Shown: piece after piece, positions 42,878-51,379 of the stretch
Position numbering within the stretch: position 1 is the first letter of the stretch
Layout of the letters: each line of letters opens with the position of its first letter
Assembly: GCA_930989745.1 (NCBI GenBank)
Contig: CAKNMY010000004.1
Span: 1 to 61,184 of the forward strand
Source: an uncultured Lachnospiraceae bacterium
GTDB taxonomy: Bacteria > Bacillota > Clostridia > Lachnospirales > Lachnospiraceae
Reading direction: 5' to 3'
DNA length: 61,184 nucleotides
Translations under genes and position numbers: made by a program
The notes under the pieces: model-generated
Seen by the model: the letters and a program-made list of their open reading frames with translations, nothing else
The model's database searches: none
Told to the model about the DNA's origin: nothing

Positions 42878-43700
42878 TGCGTGCCGCCTCCTCTCTCTCT
42901 TTGAGCTCCGCCGCAGCTTTCTCATACTGCTCTGCGTCCGGCACCTTGTGGTGCCATCCCGCCTGATTTTCCATAAAAGATACACCGCAGCCCTTTGTGG
43001 TATTGGCAATCACTGCGGTTGGCTTTCCCTTTACGGTCTTCGCCTCCTCGTAAGCGCTGCACAGTGCGTCCACATCGTTTCCTTCCACTGAGATCACGTG
43101 CCAGCCAAACGCCGCGAAGCGCGCCGCCAGATCATCGTGATGCATGACATCCTCCGTACTTCCGGAAATCTGCAGCCGGTTTCTGTCCACAGTGGCGCAC
43201 AGATTATCAAGCTTATAATGCGCTGCCGCCATAGCGCCTTCCCACACGGACCCTTCCGCCAGCTCGCCGTCTCCCATAACGGTATATACGCGGCTTGGCC
43301 TGCCGTCCATTTTGCACGCCTTGGCGATTCCCACACAGACCGGGAGACCGTGCCCCAGCGATCCGGAGTTCATTTCAATGCCCGGCAGCTTATTATTCGG
43401 ATGGCCGATAAACGGAGAGCCGAACCGGGAGAATGTCTCAATCACCTCCTCGATGGGAAAGAATCCTTTTGCCGCAAGCACAGAGTAATACGCCTCTACC
43501 GAATGGCCTTTGCTCATTACAAAATAATCTCTGTCCGGATCGTTCCGGTTCTCCGGACTGATATTCATTTCTCTCATATAAAGGCTGACCAGAATCTCCA
43601 TGACGCTGAAGTCGCCCCCGATATGGCCGGTCTTGGCACGGTAAATCATATCCAGCACATTTTTACGCAGTGCAAATGCTTTCGCTTTTAAATTTTCCAT
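42870..43700 (-). CDS. Second split transketolase, N-terminal subunit
   Basis: This is a 276-residue protein started at MENLKAKAFALRKN, with GGAGG 6 nt upstream. The thiamine diphosphate motif runs from GDGELAEGSVWEGAMAAAH to a DRNRLQISG ending (about 145-180), with the usual second Asn replaced by Arg (NNN in the 6.2-kb homologue reads DRNR here). KTGHIGGDFSVMEILVSLY is the N-terminal landmark. The start follows the isomerase gene by 78 nt. Together with the next gene it forms an operon-specific transketolase. Confidence 0.9.
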   Translation of the reverse strand: MENLKAKAFALRKNVLDMIYRAKTGHIGGDFSVMEILVSLYMREMNISPENRNDPDRDYFVMSKGHSVEAYYSVLAAKGFFPIEEVIETFSRFGSPFIGHPNNKLPGIEMNSGSLGHGLPVCVGIAKACKMDGRPSRVYTVMGDGELAEGSVWEGAMAAAHYKLDNLCATVDRNRLQISGSTEDVMHHDDLAARFAAFGWHVISVEGNDVDALCSAYEEAKTVKGKPTAVIANTTKGCGVSFMENQAGWHHKVPDAEQYEKAAAELKEREEAARNE

Positions 43701-43778
43701 CTCTAACCTCCATGGCAAGACGGCTGTCCGCAGCTTATTTCCGCAGCGTCCGCTGACAGCCGCTTCTTTTGTTCCCGT

Positions 43779-45188
43779 TTATTTATTTACAGGATTGTAA
43801 ATCGCGCTCTTTACCTCTTCTTCAATCGGATCGTATAAGTCCGGTGTCACGCCGATATATTTGCACGCCTCGTACAGAACCGGAACCACATCCTTATGAA
43901 TTCCTACGCAGTGATGGATATACGGTCCGCAGACGATCTTATTTTCCAGGCGTTTCAGGTTCTCGACCTCCACCCATACGTAGGTTCCCTTCGTATAAGG
44001 ACCGTCCACTCCCTTCGCATGGCCCAGAAGCAGAGAGTATTCCCCATTGTCTCCGTCAAATCGGCAGAGCGTCATGTCCCCTTGCTTCGCCTCAGCTTCC
44101 ACTGCGCCCGGATGGTCAAAGGCAAGCGGATAACCGATTGTGGGCTTTTCCTTTGCGACGGAAATCGGCCACGGTCCGCAGTGCTGCAGCAGTTCACCGT
44201 TCTCGTTGTCCGGATGGCGCACGGTCCAGTCCGCAAAGAACGTTCTCGCCTCGTCCATGCCGGCAGCTTCCGCCATCACCGCGGTGATAGCTCCGTGAAT
44301 ATCCGTCTCGCATACCACCGGGATGCCCTCCTCGTTCAGCAGTGAGTTTGCCGCGCACGGCATAATGCCGATCTCACCCTGCAGGGCGTTCCAACACTGG
44401 ATCGCGATCGCATTGCAGCCATATTTTTCTGCCAGTCTCTTCATGGCAACTTTGAGCGCCGCCACATTCTCCAGCTCTTCGTCCTTTATCTGAATACACA
44501 TGCTGCTGCGGCAGTAATTTATCACTTCAGCGACATCCGCGCCTTCCTCCTTCGCCTTTTTCATCTCAGCGGTCAGCTCCGGAATCGGCACCGGAGATAA
44601 CTGAATATTAAACTTCTCCAGAAGCTCTCCTTCATTGCACATGGTGGACCAGAAATCAAAGGGACGCGGACCGATCTGAAGGATTCGCGTATGGCGGAAT
44701 ACCTTCACCACATTGCAGACTGCAAGGAAATTGCGGATTCCGTTCTCGAATTCCGGATCTGTCAGGCGGCAGTTTGTCAGATAAGTAAAAGGTACGCGGA
44801 ACCGGCGCAGCACTTTGCCTGTCGCAAACAGCCCGCACTGGCTGTCCCTTAACCGGATTCCGTTCTCATCCGGGCGCTCATCTCTCGGACCCCAGAGCAG
44901 CACCGGGAGGTTTAAAGTCTTTGCAAGCCTTGCACAGACGTATTCTGTGCCGAAATTGCAGTGAGGCAGGAACAGTCCGTCCACGCCCGCCTCCCGGAAC
45001 TTCTTCACGATTTTCGGAAGATCGGCGTCGTCATACAGCAGCCCCTCCTCATTGATATCGTCTATGTCCACAAATTCCACATTCAGCTCCCTCAGTCTCT
45101 CTTTTGTCAGCCCCGCATACTTCAGAGCGTCCGGAGCGCTGAAAATACTTCTTCTGGTAGGTGCGAACCCAAGCTTGATTGTCGCCAT
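43779..45188 (-). CDS. L-fucose/L-arabinose-isomerase-family protein
   Basis: This is a 469-residue protein started at MATIKLGFAPTRR, with GAGAGG 9 nt upstream. The C-terminal half has the metal-binding residues expected in this family: Glu in VVCETDIHGA, Asp in FFADWTVRHP, and His in PYIHHCVGIHKD. The N-terminal half has the open alpha/beta layout (GLFLPHCNFGTEYVCARLAK). These enzymes interconvert aldoses and ketoses using manganese. The sequence is shorter than Escherichia coli FucI and not obviously FucI or AraA. It leads the operon with transketolase, kinase and dehydrogenase, so it probably makes the ketose they use. Confidence 0.82.
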   Translation of the reverse strand: MATIKLGFAPTRRSIFSAPDALKYAGLTKERLRELNVEFVDIDDINEEGLLYDDADLPKIVKKFREAGVDGLFLPHCNFGTEYVCARLAKTLNLPVLLWGPRDERPDENGIRLRDSQCGLFATGKVLRRFRVPFTYLTNCRLTDPEFENGIRNFLAVCNVVKVFRHTRILQIGPRPFDFWSTMCNEGELLEKFNIQLSPVPIPELTAEMKKAKEEGADVAEVINYCRSSMCIQIKDEELENVAALKVAMKRLAEKYGCNAIAIQCWNALQGEIGIMPCAANSLLNEEGIPVVCETDIHGAITAVMAEAAGMDEARTFFADWTVRHPDNENGELLQHCGPWPISVAKEKPTIGYPLAFDHPGAVEAEAKQGDMTLCRFDGDNGEYSLLLGHAKGVDGPYTKGTYVWVEVENLKRLENKIVCGPYIHHCVGIHKDVVPVLYEACKYIGVTPDLYDPIEEEVKSAIYNPVNK

Positions 45189-45224
45189 ATTCTTCATCCT
45201 CTCTTTCCGTTTTGCATTGATCTT

Positions 45225-45309
45225 TACTTAATTATTTTGAATTTCTTCAATCTTATTAAGCAAATTATACTTAATTATTTCTGAATTGTCAACTTAATAT
45301 CGTTGAATT
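45225..45309. promoter_or_regulatory. Three operator-like repeats at the isomerase operon promoter
   Basis: Three copies share ACTTAAT and TGAATT ends: 45225-45243, 45268-45287 and 45291-45309. Read on the minus strand they have the form AAYTYAA-N5/6-TTRARTR/T. Two copies cover the -10, spacer and -35, and one lies downstream of the expected start site. The adjacent LacI protein is the obvious candidate ligand. Confidence 0.55.
45264..45292 (-). promoter_or_regulatory. Perfect consensus promoter of the isomerase operon
   Basis: TTGACA (45287-45292), a 17-bp spacer and TATAAT (45264-45269) on the minus strand. All twelve positions match sigma-A, which fits a strong promoter held down by a repressor. 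Confidence 0.85.
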
Positions 45310-45335
45310 TTCACTGAACCCCAATTAAACTTCTA

Positions 45336-45364
45336 TTGACAGGCACAGGAAAATCAGGTAGGAT
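45336..45364 (+). promoter_or_regulatory. Promoter of the second lacI gene
   Basis: TTGACA (45336-45341), a 17-bp spacer and TAGGAT (45359-45364) on the plus strand, 75 nt before the start codon. Confidence 0.75.
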
Positions 45365-45438
45365 AAAGTCAGAGGCAGCCGTGAGACTCTGATTTCCGGC
45401 GTGGATCGTAATAATTTCTGAACGTGGGAGGTTATCAA

Positions 45439-46452
45439 ATGTCAATTTCAGCAAAAGAACTGGCACAGAAGCTGAATCTGTCCGCCGCCACAGTCTCCAT
45501 GGTTCTGAACCGGAAACCGGGCATCAGTGAGAAGACGCGGAACATGGTTCTCTCTGCCGCCAGGGAATATGGTTATGATTTTTCAAGAAAAGGTGATCCG
45601 GACGCGCCCAGGGGAGTGATCCAGCTTGTGATCTATAAAAAGCACGGCGCCGTCGTGGCGGATACTCATTTTTTTGCCCAGCTCACAGAAGGGATTGATC
45701 ACGGCTGCAAGGAGGCCGGATTTGAACTTCAGATTTCTTATTTTTACGCGAATCAGGATATCGATGCCCAGGTCCGGGCGCTTGCGGACAAGACGTTTCA
45801 TGGGCTTCTGTTGGTGGGAACAGAGCTGGAGAAAGAATATTTTCACTATTTTTCCGGCCTGAAGATGCCGCTTGTTGTGCTGGACACTTATTTCGAAGAG
45901 CTGGACTGCGATTCTGTCCTCATCAATAATGTACAGGGGGCCTATCTGGCAACAAATTATCTGATTGACAGCGGCCATGAGAAGGTGGGCTATCTGCGCT
46001 CCTCCTATCCTATCGGCAACTTCTCCGAGCGCGCAGACGGATATTATAAGGCGCTGCGCCACCACAAGCTGCCGACGGACCATCCGTACGTCCACAGGCT
46101 GACGCCCTCCATCGAGGGTGCTTACCAGGATATGCTGCGCCTTCTGAAGGAGGAGCATATTGAGACCGCGCAGGCATATTTTGCGGACAATGACCTGATC
46201 GCAGCCGGCGCGATGCGGGCGCTCAAGGAATGCGGCTTCAGCATCCCTGACGATGTCTCTCTCATCGGTTTTGACGATATGCCGATGTGTGACTTTCTTG
46301 AGCCGGCGCTCACAACCATGGAGGTTCCGAAACAGTATCTCGGCAGACTCGCCGTGGAACGGCTCGTGCACCGGATCTCCCGGACTGCAGAGGCACCGAT
46401 CAAAATTGAGGTGTCCACGCGCCTGCATGAGCGAATGAGCGTGAAGCGCTGA
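45439..46452 (+). CDS. LacI-family regulator of the isomerase operon
   Basis: This is a 337-residue protein started at MSISAKELAQKLNLSAATVSMVLNRK, with GGGAGG 7 nt upstream; a GTG five codons earlier is less likely. It has the helix-turn-helix and hinge (about 3-55) and an effector domain resembling ribose-type regulators (GVIQLVIYKK, then DDVSLIGFDDMPMCDFLEPALTTMEVP). It diverges from the isomerase-transketolase-kinase operon and almost certainly controls it through the repeated sites in between. It may bind the free sugar or a phosphorylated intermediate. Confidence 0.9.
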   Translation: MSISAKELAQKLNLSAATVSMVLNRKPGISEKTRNMVLSAAREYGYDFSRKGDPDAPRGVIQLVIYKKHGAVVADTHFFAQLTEGIDHGCKEAGFELQISYFYANQDIDAQVRALADKTFHGLLLVGTELEKEYFHYFSGLKMPLVVLDTYFEELDCDSVLINNVQGAYLATNYLIDSGHEKVGYLRSSYPIGNFSERADGYYKALRHHKLPTDHPYVHRLTPSIEGAYQDMLRLLKEEHIETAQAYFADNDLIAAGAMRALKECGFSIPDDVSLIGFDDMPMCDFLEPALTTMEVPKQYLGRLAVERLVHRISRTAEAPIKIEVSTRLHERMSVKR

Positions 46453-46455
46453 CAG

Positions 46456-46500
46456 AGAAAGCCCCCGGACAACTCGCGTCCGGGGGCTTTCTCCGTTTTT
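46456..46500. terminator. Bidirectional terminator after lacI
   Basis: AGAAAGCCCCCGGAC pairs perfectly with GTCCGGGGGCTTTCT and is followed by CCGTTTTT on the plus strand. It sits between the convergent lacI and trigger-factor-like genes. Confidence 0.88.
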
Positions 46501-46508
46501 ATATTTCA

Positions 46509-47672
46509 TTATTCAGCAGTCTCTTCACTGCTTTCCTCTGTCTGTGTATCTTCTGCGCTGTCCGCAGTCTCCTCTGTCTCAGCAGTTGCCTCTTTCTCAG
46601 TGATTACCGCGTTCTCCATGATCAGATCCAGCACTCTGTCCATCATGATCTGCTCTTCGACAGCATCCTCGCCATACTGCTCAATGAATTCTTCCTCGCT
46701 TACCTGCTGCTGCTCAGCATACTCAGCCAGACGGTTCTTATAATCCTCGTCATCCACAGTATAGCCTTCCGCCTTCACAATCGCCTGCAGCACAAGCCTT
46801 GCGGAAGTCATGCTCTTTCCGTACTCTTCCTTCTGAGCCTCGTATTCCTCCTCGCTCATTCCGACCTGCTCAATATAATCCGCGACCTCCATGCCGAACA
46901 TCTGCGCATACATTTCGACCTGCTGCTCATACGCATCCTTGCCTTCATTCACCATGGACTCCGGATATTCTGAGATCTCGCTTCCTTCCACAACCTGGCT
47001 CCACGCGTCTACTCTCACCTGCTGATCCGCCTGCTCCTGATTCTGCTGCTCCAGCTCAGTGCGGATTCCCGCGCGGTATTCATCCACTGTCTGATACTCT
47101 CCATCGCTGTTTGCCTGTACCCAGGCATCCGTAAGCTCTCCTGCCGGACGCTTGATCGCATTCACGGTCACATGGAACACAACGTCAGCGCCCTGAAGGC
47201 TCTCCTCCGGATAATCCTCCGGGAATGTCAGGTTCAGATCTCTGCTCTCGCCCTTCTTCACACCGATGAGTCCGTCCTCAAATCCGTCGATGAACATTCC
47301 GGATCCAAGCTCCAGATCTGTGTCCTGCGCTGTTCCGCCGTCAAACGCCACGCCGTCCTTCGTGCCCTCATAGTCGATATTCACGGTATCGCCTTCCTGC
47401 GCTACGGCATTCTCATCCGTCACTTCCACAGGATTTGACAGCTCAGAGTCGATCTCACTCTGTACAGCCTCATCTGTGACAGGCGTGATAACCTTGTCCA
47501 CTGCGATGCCCTTATACTCTCCCAGCGTCACGATCTCATCCAGGTTATAGTCTTCCGCCGCAGTATCTTCTGTGGATTCGGTTTCTTCTGTCTTTGTATT
47601 TTCCTCGCCGCACGCCGTCATGGATACACCCAGACACAGCACCAGCGCCAGCATTGCTAATTTTCTCTTCAT
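46509..47672 (-). CDS. Exported trigger-factor-like peptidyl-prolyl isomerase lipoprotein
   Basis: This is a 387-residue protein started at MKRKLAMLALVLCLG, with AGGA 8 nt upstream. The signal peptide ends in a lipobox (MTAC), so it is anchored outside. The FKBP-type domain (about 85-170) has EGDTVNIDYEGTKDGVAFDGG and FIDGFEDGLIGVKKGESRDLNLTFPEDY in pieces. The C-terminal helical part resembles trigger factor's chaperone domain, but the ribosome-binding N-terminal domain is absent. It probably folds or holds secreted proteins. The tail (about 360-387) is acidic and Thr/Glu-rich. Confidence 0.85.
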   Translation of the reverse strand: MKRKLAMLALVLCLGVSMTACGEENTKTEETESTEDTAAEDYNLDEIVTLGEYKGIAVDKVITPVTDEAVQSEIDSELSNPVEVTDENAVAQEGDTVNIDYEGTKDGVAFDGGTAQDTDLELGSGMFIDGFEDGLIGVKKGESRDLNLTFPEDYPEESLQGADVVFHVTVNAIKRPAGELTDAWVQANSDGEYQTVDEYRAGIRTELEQQNQEQADQQVRVDAWSQVVEGSEISEYPESMVNEGKDAYEQQVEMYAQMFGMEVADYIEQVGMSEEEYEAQKEEYGKSMTSARLVLQAIVKAEGYTVDDEDYKNRLAEYAEQQQVSEEEFIEQYGEDAVEEQIMMDRVLDLIMENAVITEKEATAETEETADSAEDTQTEESSEETAE

Positions 47673-47785
47673 AATTATATTCCTTTCTTTCAAAGCTTAT
47701 CGCTTCTGGCATCATATCACACTTTATGCGGAAAGAAAAGTCCCTCCCCGCAGATTTCATATTTTTATAAGATTCTGCCGCGTCC

Positions 47786-49288
47786 TCAGCCCAGGGACGG
47801 TCTTGAGGCGTCATAGACAAGCGAAGCGTCGAACAGATCGCTCAGACGGTCCGCTCCCTCCTGAACATCCTGGTACAGCCGAAGCCCGTCAATACTGCGT
47901 CTGCCCTGACGAACATAGTCCGTGGCAACCTGCACCCAGTACTGGCTGGAATCGATGTTGCAGAAAAACCGGAATCCCTTATCCCTGAGATATACGTAAT
48001 TCTCGTTCTCCTCATCGTATCCGGTGTAGGCGGCAATGTCAGTACCGTACGGGAAGAGCAGCACATCCGTCTCCCCGATTACGCTCTCCACATAGGTCTC
48101 CCATTTATCGGCATCCTCCTTCATCTGAGCCAGATCCTCCCCGTAGCTCACACGGCTGTATCCGCTGCTGGCAAATTCCCAGCCCTCTGCCCGGAGCGCT
48201 TCCAGCACCGGCTTCACATTCTCAATCTCCTGCGTATTCTCTGCCGAGAGCTGAAGAGTCTGCGCGGACGCGCCGTCTCCCGTCTCTGTCCCGGAGTCCT
48301 GCGCCGTATTCTCATCTGAAGATGTCCCGGAGTCTGCGGACGCGGTATCCGCCGGGGAAGTCTGATAGCCTAAAATACCGTTTTCCCCGGAAAATCCCAG
48401 AAGTCCTCTGGCTCCCCGGTAAGAAAAATCCGGATGTTCTTCAATAAACTCGTCCACGATCGGAACTACGTCATACGCTCCTGTCACCACGGTTCCGTCC
48501 GCCTGCTGATACTGATTTACAAGCTTTCCATCCTCCAGGATCAGCTTCACGGCGTATCCCTGGCCTGCCAGGGACGTATCATAGCAGACATCCTCCTGCG
48601 ACAGGATAAACGGTTTCTTCCCCTCGTGCAGATACACGCTCGCACTGCTGAACTCGCCTTCCTCACTCTCACTCACCAGGTCATGGATGCTCACCAGCAC
48701 ATATCCATTGTTATAGAGCTGCTGAAGGATCTTCTTAAATTCATCCACAGTGAGACGGTTCTGCGCTGCCACCGTATCCTGCTCCTGGGTAAATACCAGC
48801 TCGGGGTCAGCGATCAGCGTGCGCACAGACAGATGTGTGATCTTGTTGGCCGGAATCGTCTTCAGATTGGACTTCGCCTCCTCGTAATCCGCAAGCATTG
48901 TCACGAGATCCGCATCCTCCATCGCTCCCTCGATGCTCCTGATGCTCTCAATAGCTCCGTCGTAGTCATACTGCTGCGCCATCACTTCCGCCTGGGCAAT
49001 CTTCTGCTCCCGGCTTCTCTGCTGCTCTTCCTGCAGCTGCCTCTCTTCCCGTTCCTGCTGTGCCTGCGCCTCCTGCTTCTCCCTGCTGTTTCTCACCGCG
49101 GTCGAGATCCCCACAACAATCCCCACAACCAGAAGGATCAGCACCAGCGCACATACTCCCCGAAGGATCAGCGCGTTCCTGCGCCTGCGCCGCCGCCTCT
49201 CCGCTCTGCGCCGTTCGATTCTGCGCCGCGTCTCGGGATCCAGTTGCTGCGGATCAATTCTTCTTCGCTTCTGATTCCTGTCTGCCAT
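47786..49288 (-). CDS. Membrane-anchored polysaccharide-deacetylase-fold protein, possibly inactive
   Basis: This is a 500-residue protein started at MADRNQKRRRIDPQQ, with GGAGG 5 nt upstream. It has a very basic N-terminus, one transmembrane helix (about 38-60), a Glu/Gln-rich coiled coil (about 62-95), and a NodB-like domain interrupted by a Ser/Thr/Asp-rich insert (about 315-345). The expected first motif (TFDDG) reads SQEDV, and the second motif, normally with two metal-binding His after FAS, reads FASSGYSRVS. The catalytic metal site therefore looks lost, or it belongs to a variant subfamily. It is probably envelope-associated. Confidence 0.75.
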   Translation of the reverse strand: MADRNQKRRRIDPQQLDPETRRRIERRRAERRRRRRRNALILRGVCALVLILLVVGIVVGISTAVRNSREKQEAQAQQEREERQLQEEQQRSREQKIAQAEVMAQQYDYDGAIESIRSIEGAMEDADLVTMLADYEEAKSNLKTIPANKITHLSVRTLIADPELVFTQEQDTVAAQNRLTVDEFKKILQQLYNNGYVLVSIHDLVSESEEGEFSSASVYLHEGKKPFILSQEDVCYDTSLAGQGYAVKLILEDGKLVNQYQQADGTVVTGAYDVVPIVDEFIEEHPDFSYRGARGLLGFSGENGILGYQTSPADTASADSGTSSDENTAQDSGTETGDGASAQTLQLSAENTQEIENVKPVLEALRAEGWEFASSGYSRVSYGEDLAQMKEDADKWETYVESVIGETDVLLFPYGTDIAAYTGYDEENENYVYLRDKGFRFFCNIDSSQYWVQVATDYVRQGRRSIDGLRLYQDVQEGADRLSDLFDASLVYDASRPSLG

Positions 49289-49348
49289 CTTACCCTCCAA
49301 TTCTACTCCCTTCTAAGTTCTGTAATCATAATGTAACAATTACTTAAC

Positions 49349-49377
49349 AGTATAGCACAAAACTTTTCACAGCACAA
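49349..49377 (-). promoter_or_regulatory. Probable promoter of the deacetylase-fold gene
   Basis: TATACT (49349-49354, minus strand), a 17-bp spacer and TTGTGC (49372-49377). Confidence 0.45.
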
Positions 49378-49427
49378 TTCACAACACTTTTTTTAAAAAA
49401 ACTATCCTCTGTCTTTATTGCCTTTTC

Positions 49428-49446
49428 ACGAAAAGAATGTTAAAAT
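49428..49446 (+). promoter_or_regulatory. Promoter of the small membrane protein at 49.5 kb
   Basis: TTGCCT (49428-49433), a 17-bp window and TAAAAT at 49441-49446 would overlap if the spacer were shorter; the sequence places TAAAAT immediately after the 49434-49440 stretch, so the spacing is only about 7 bp. The -10 is convincing on its own, but no well-spaced -35 is assigned. Confidence 0.25.
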
Positions 49447-49509
49447 AAAGAAACGTACGGAGACTTTCAATAAGTGTTCTCCGAATAACTCAAGGAGGAA
49501 CAAGGACTT

Positions 49510-49962
49510 ATGCCTAGCTGGATACCTTTTGTGATCATCCTTGTCGTGATGATCGGTGCCCTCGTGGGTCTGTATTTCTTTGGAAGGAAGCAGCAGAAAA
49601 AGCAGGACGCACAGCGCGAACAGATGGAAGCTGCCAAGCAGACCGTTTCCATGCTGATTATTGATAAAAAGAGACTGCCGGTCAAGTCATCCGGGCTTCC
49701 TCAGATGGTGATCGACCAGACTCCGAAGCTGCTGAGACGTTCCAAGCTTCCGATCGTAAAGGCAAAGATCGGTCCCAGAATTATGACTCTCGTTGCAGAT
49801 GAGAAGGTCTTCGATCTGATCCCTCTGAAGAAGGAAGTAAAAGCCACTGTGAGCGGAATTTATATTCTCGGAGTCAAGGGCGTTCGCGGTCCGCTGGAAG
49901 CGCCTAAGAAGAAGGTTGGACTTCTGCGCCGTCTCAGAATGAAAGCGAGCGGTTCCAAGTAA
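49510..49962 (+). CDS. Single-pass membrane protein with basic cytoplasmic domain, unknown function
   Basis: This 150-residue protein has an N-terminal transmembrane helix (about 4-24) followed by a Lys/Gln-rich stretch and a compact basic domain with KSSGLPQMVIDQTPKLLRRSKLP and VADEKVFDLIPLKKEVKATVSGIY. It ends in a strongly basic tail (LLRRLRMKASGSK). AAGGAGGAA precedes the ATG. I do not recognise a named family. A terminator hairpin follows directly. The basic domain could bind RNA or phospholipid, but nothing proves this. Confidence 0.7.
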   Translation: MPSWIPFVIILVVMIGALVGLYFFGRKQQKKQDAQREQMEAAKQTVSMLIIDKKRLPVKSSGLPQMVIDQTPKLLRRSKLPIVKAKIGPRIMTLVADEKVFDLIPLKKEVKATVSGIYILGVKGVRGPLEAPKKKVGLLRRLRMKASGSK

Positions 49963-49974
49963 AGAGTATATCAC

Positions 49975-50001
49975 AAAAGCCTGCCGATCCGGCAGGCTTT
50001 T
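49975..50001. terminator. Bidirectional terminator at 50.0 kb
   Basis: AAAAGCCTGCC, a 5-nt loop and GGCAGGCTTTT form a perfect stem flanked by A and T tracts. It is shared by the membrane protein gene and the convergent DUF1934 gene. Confidence 0.88.
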
Positions 50002-50004
50002 GTA

Positions 50005-50463
50005 TTATCCTTCGTTTGCAAGCAGATCTGCGGCCGCTTCCTTGCTGCGGACTTCCAGATGGATCTCACAGTCTGCGATATATCCCTCATTGACATCGAG
50101 CGCGTAATTTACGACCGCGGTGATCCGGTCCTGCTGCTCATCGATCTTCACTCCTGTGGTGGAGATTCCGAGCTGTACTTCCCCGAACGGCAGCTGGTAG
50201 CTCGTCAGATTCTTCTTCCCGGGCTCGAAAATCATATGCGTGTTCATCAGCCCCCTCTTTCTGACTTCCATGCTGTTGTCGCGGATCTTGATAAAATTAT
50301 GTATCGTCTTTCCCCATTCTTCCACGGTCTCATCGTACAGCACAAAATGTGCGCCGTTTCGCTTATAATATTCTCCTGCAACTACTGTCTCAAGGGGTTC
50401 TGCTCCCTCCGGTTCTTCTGCGAACTGAATGCCGCTGATACTGATCAGCACTTCTTTATTCAT
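50005..50463 (-). CDS. DUF1934 (YwiB-like) protein
   Basis: This 152-residue protein is a small beta-barrel-type protein of the DUF1934 family, recognisable from MNKEVLISISGIQ at the start, YYKRNGAHFVLYDETVEE, and VNYALDVNEGYIADCEIHLEV near the end. Bacillus YwiB is the named member, and its role is unknown. It lies 6 nt downstream of murI on the same strand, so the two are co-transcribed. Confidence 0.85.
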   Translation of the reverse strand: MNKEVLISISGIQFAEEPEGAEPLETVVAGEYYKRNGAHFVLYDETVEEWGKTIHNFIKIRDNSMEVRKRGLMNTHMIFEPGKKNLTSYQLPFGEVQLGISTTGVKIDEQQDRITAVVNYALDVNEGYIADCEIHLEVRSKEAAADLLANEG

Positions 50464-50469
50464 CTGTCA

Positions 50470-51291
50470 TCAATACTCCTCTATTCGAATCTGCTGTGTC
50501 ATCTCCACATCATACGGGAGAATGGAATTAGCGAATTCCTTGAAGCGGTCCGCCGCGTCGCTCACATAGAAGCGGTACGGAAACTCTTCACAGGTATTCC
50601 CCGTACTGCGCAGTCCGTGTGCATCCAGCATCCTGCCAAGCGCCAGCGCCGTCTCATATGCGGGGTTTACCAGTGTCACACTCTCTCCCATGATTCTGTG
50701 TATCATGGAACGAAGCAGAGGATAATGCGTGCAGCCCAGAATCAGGGTATCCACGTCCTTCTCCTGCAGTTCTCTCAGATATCTGCGCGCCACTTCCTCC
50801 GTAAGGGGATCCTTTGCCCAGCCCTCCTCCACAAGCGGCACAAAGAGCGGGCAGGCGCAGCTGAATACTGAGATATCCGGATTCCTCTGAGCGATCAGAG
50901 ACGGATACAGCCCGCTGCTGATCGTCGCTCTTGTCCCAATCACTCCGATCCGTTTGTTCTTCGTCGCCGCCACAGCGACCTTGGCGCCCGGCTTGATCAC
51001 TCCAATAATCGGAATATCCAGCTCCTGCTCCACAGTCTCAAGCGCAAGAGCGCTTGCCGTGTTGCACGCCACCACGATCGCCTTCACCTCCTGCGTCTTC
51101 AGAAAGCGGATGATCTGACGCGAATAGCGAAGGATCGTCTCTCTGGATTTGCTTCCATAGGGCACCCTGGCGGTATCTCCGAAATATACGATGCGCTCTG
51201 CCGGAAGATTGCGCATGATCTCCCGCGCGACCGTAAGACCGCCCACACCGGAATCAAAGACTCCGATAGGCGCTTCTCTATCTAAACTCAT
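50470..51291 (-). CDS. murI: Glutamate racemase
   Basis: This 273-residue enzyme makes D-glutamate for peptidoglycan. It has IGVFDSGVGGLTVAREI at the start and the two catalytic cysteines in IVVACNTASAL (about 76) and LGCTHYPLLRS (about 188). The C-terminal extension (about 255-273) is slightly longer than in the minimal enzymes. A promoter lies upstream, and DUF1934 follows 6 nt downstream. Confidence 0.95.
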   Translation of the reverse strand: MSLDREAPIGVFDSGVGGLTVAREIMRNLPAERIVYFGDTARVPYGSKSRETILRYSRQIIRFLKTQEVKAIVVACNTASALALETVEQELDIPIIGVIKPGAKVAVAATKNKRIGVIGTRATISSGLYPSLIAQRNPDISVFSCACPLFVPLVEEGWAKDPLTEEVARRYLRELQEKDVDTLILGCTHYPLLRSMIHRIMGESVTLVNPAYETALALGRMLDAHGLRSTGNTCEEFPYRFYVSDAADRFKEFANSILPYDVEMTQQIRIEEY

Positions 51292-51321
51292 AATTTCCTC
51301 CTACCTAACAGCTTTCTCCTT

Positions 51322-51350
51322 ATTCTACCCTGCGCACTGTAAAATTTCAA
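51322..51350 (-). promoter_or_regulatory. Promoter of murI
   Basis: TTGAAA (51345-51350), a 17-bp spacer and TAGAAT (51322-51327) on the minus strand. It overlaps a small hairpin after spoIIR. Confidence 0.65.
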
Positions 51351-51379
51351 GCCTTTCGGCGTGAAAAAAGGGGCGCGAA

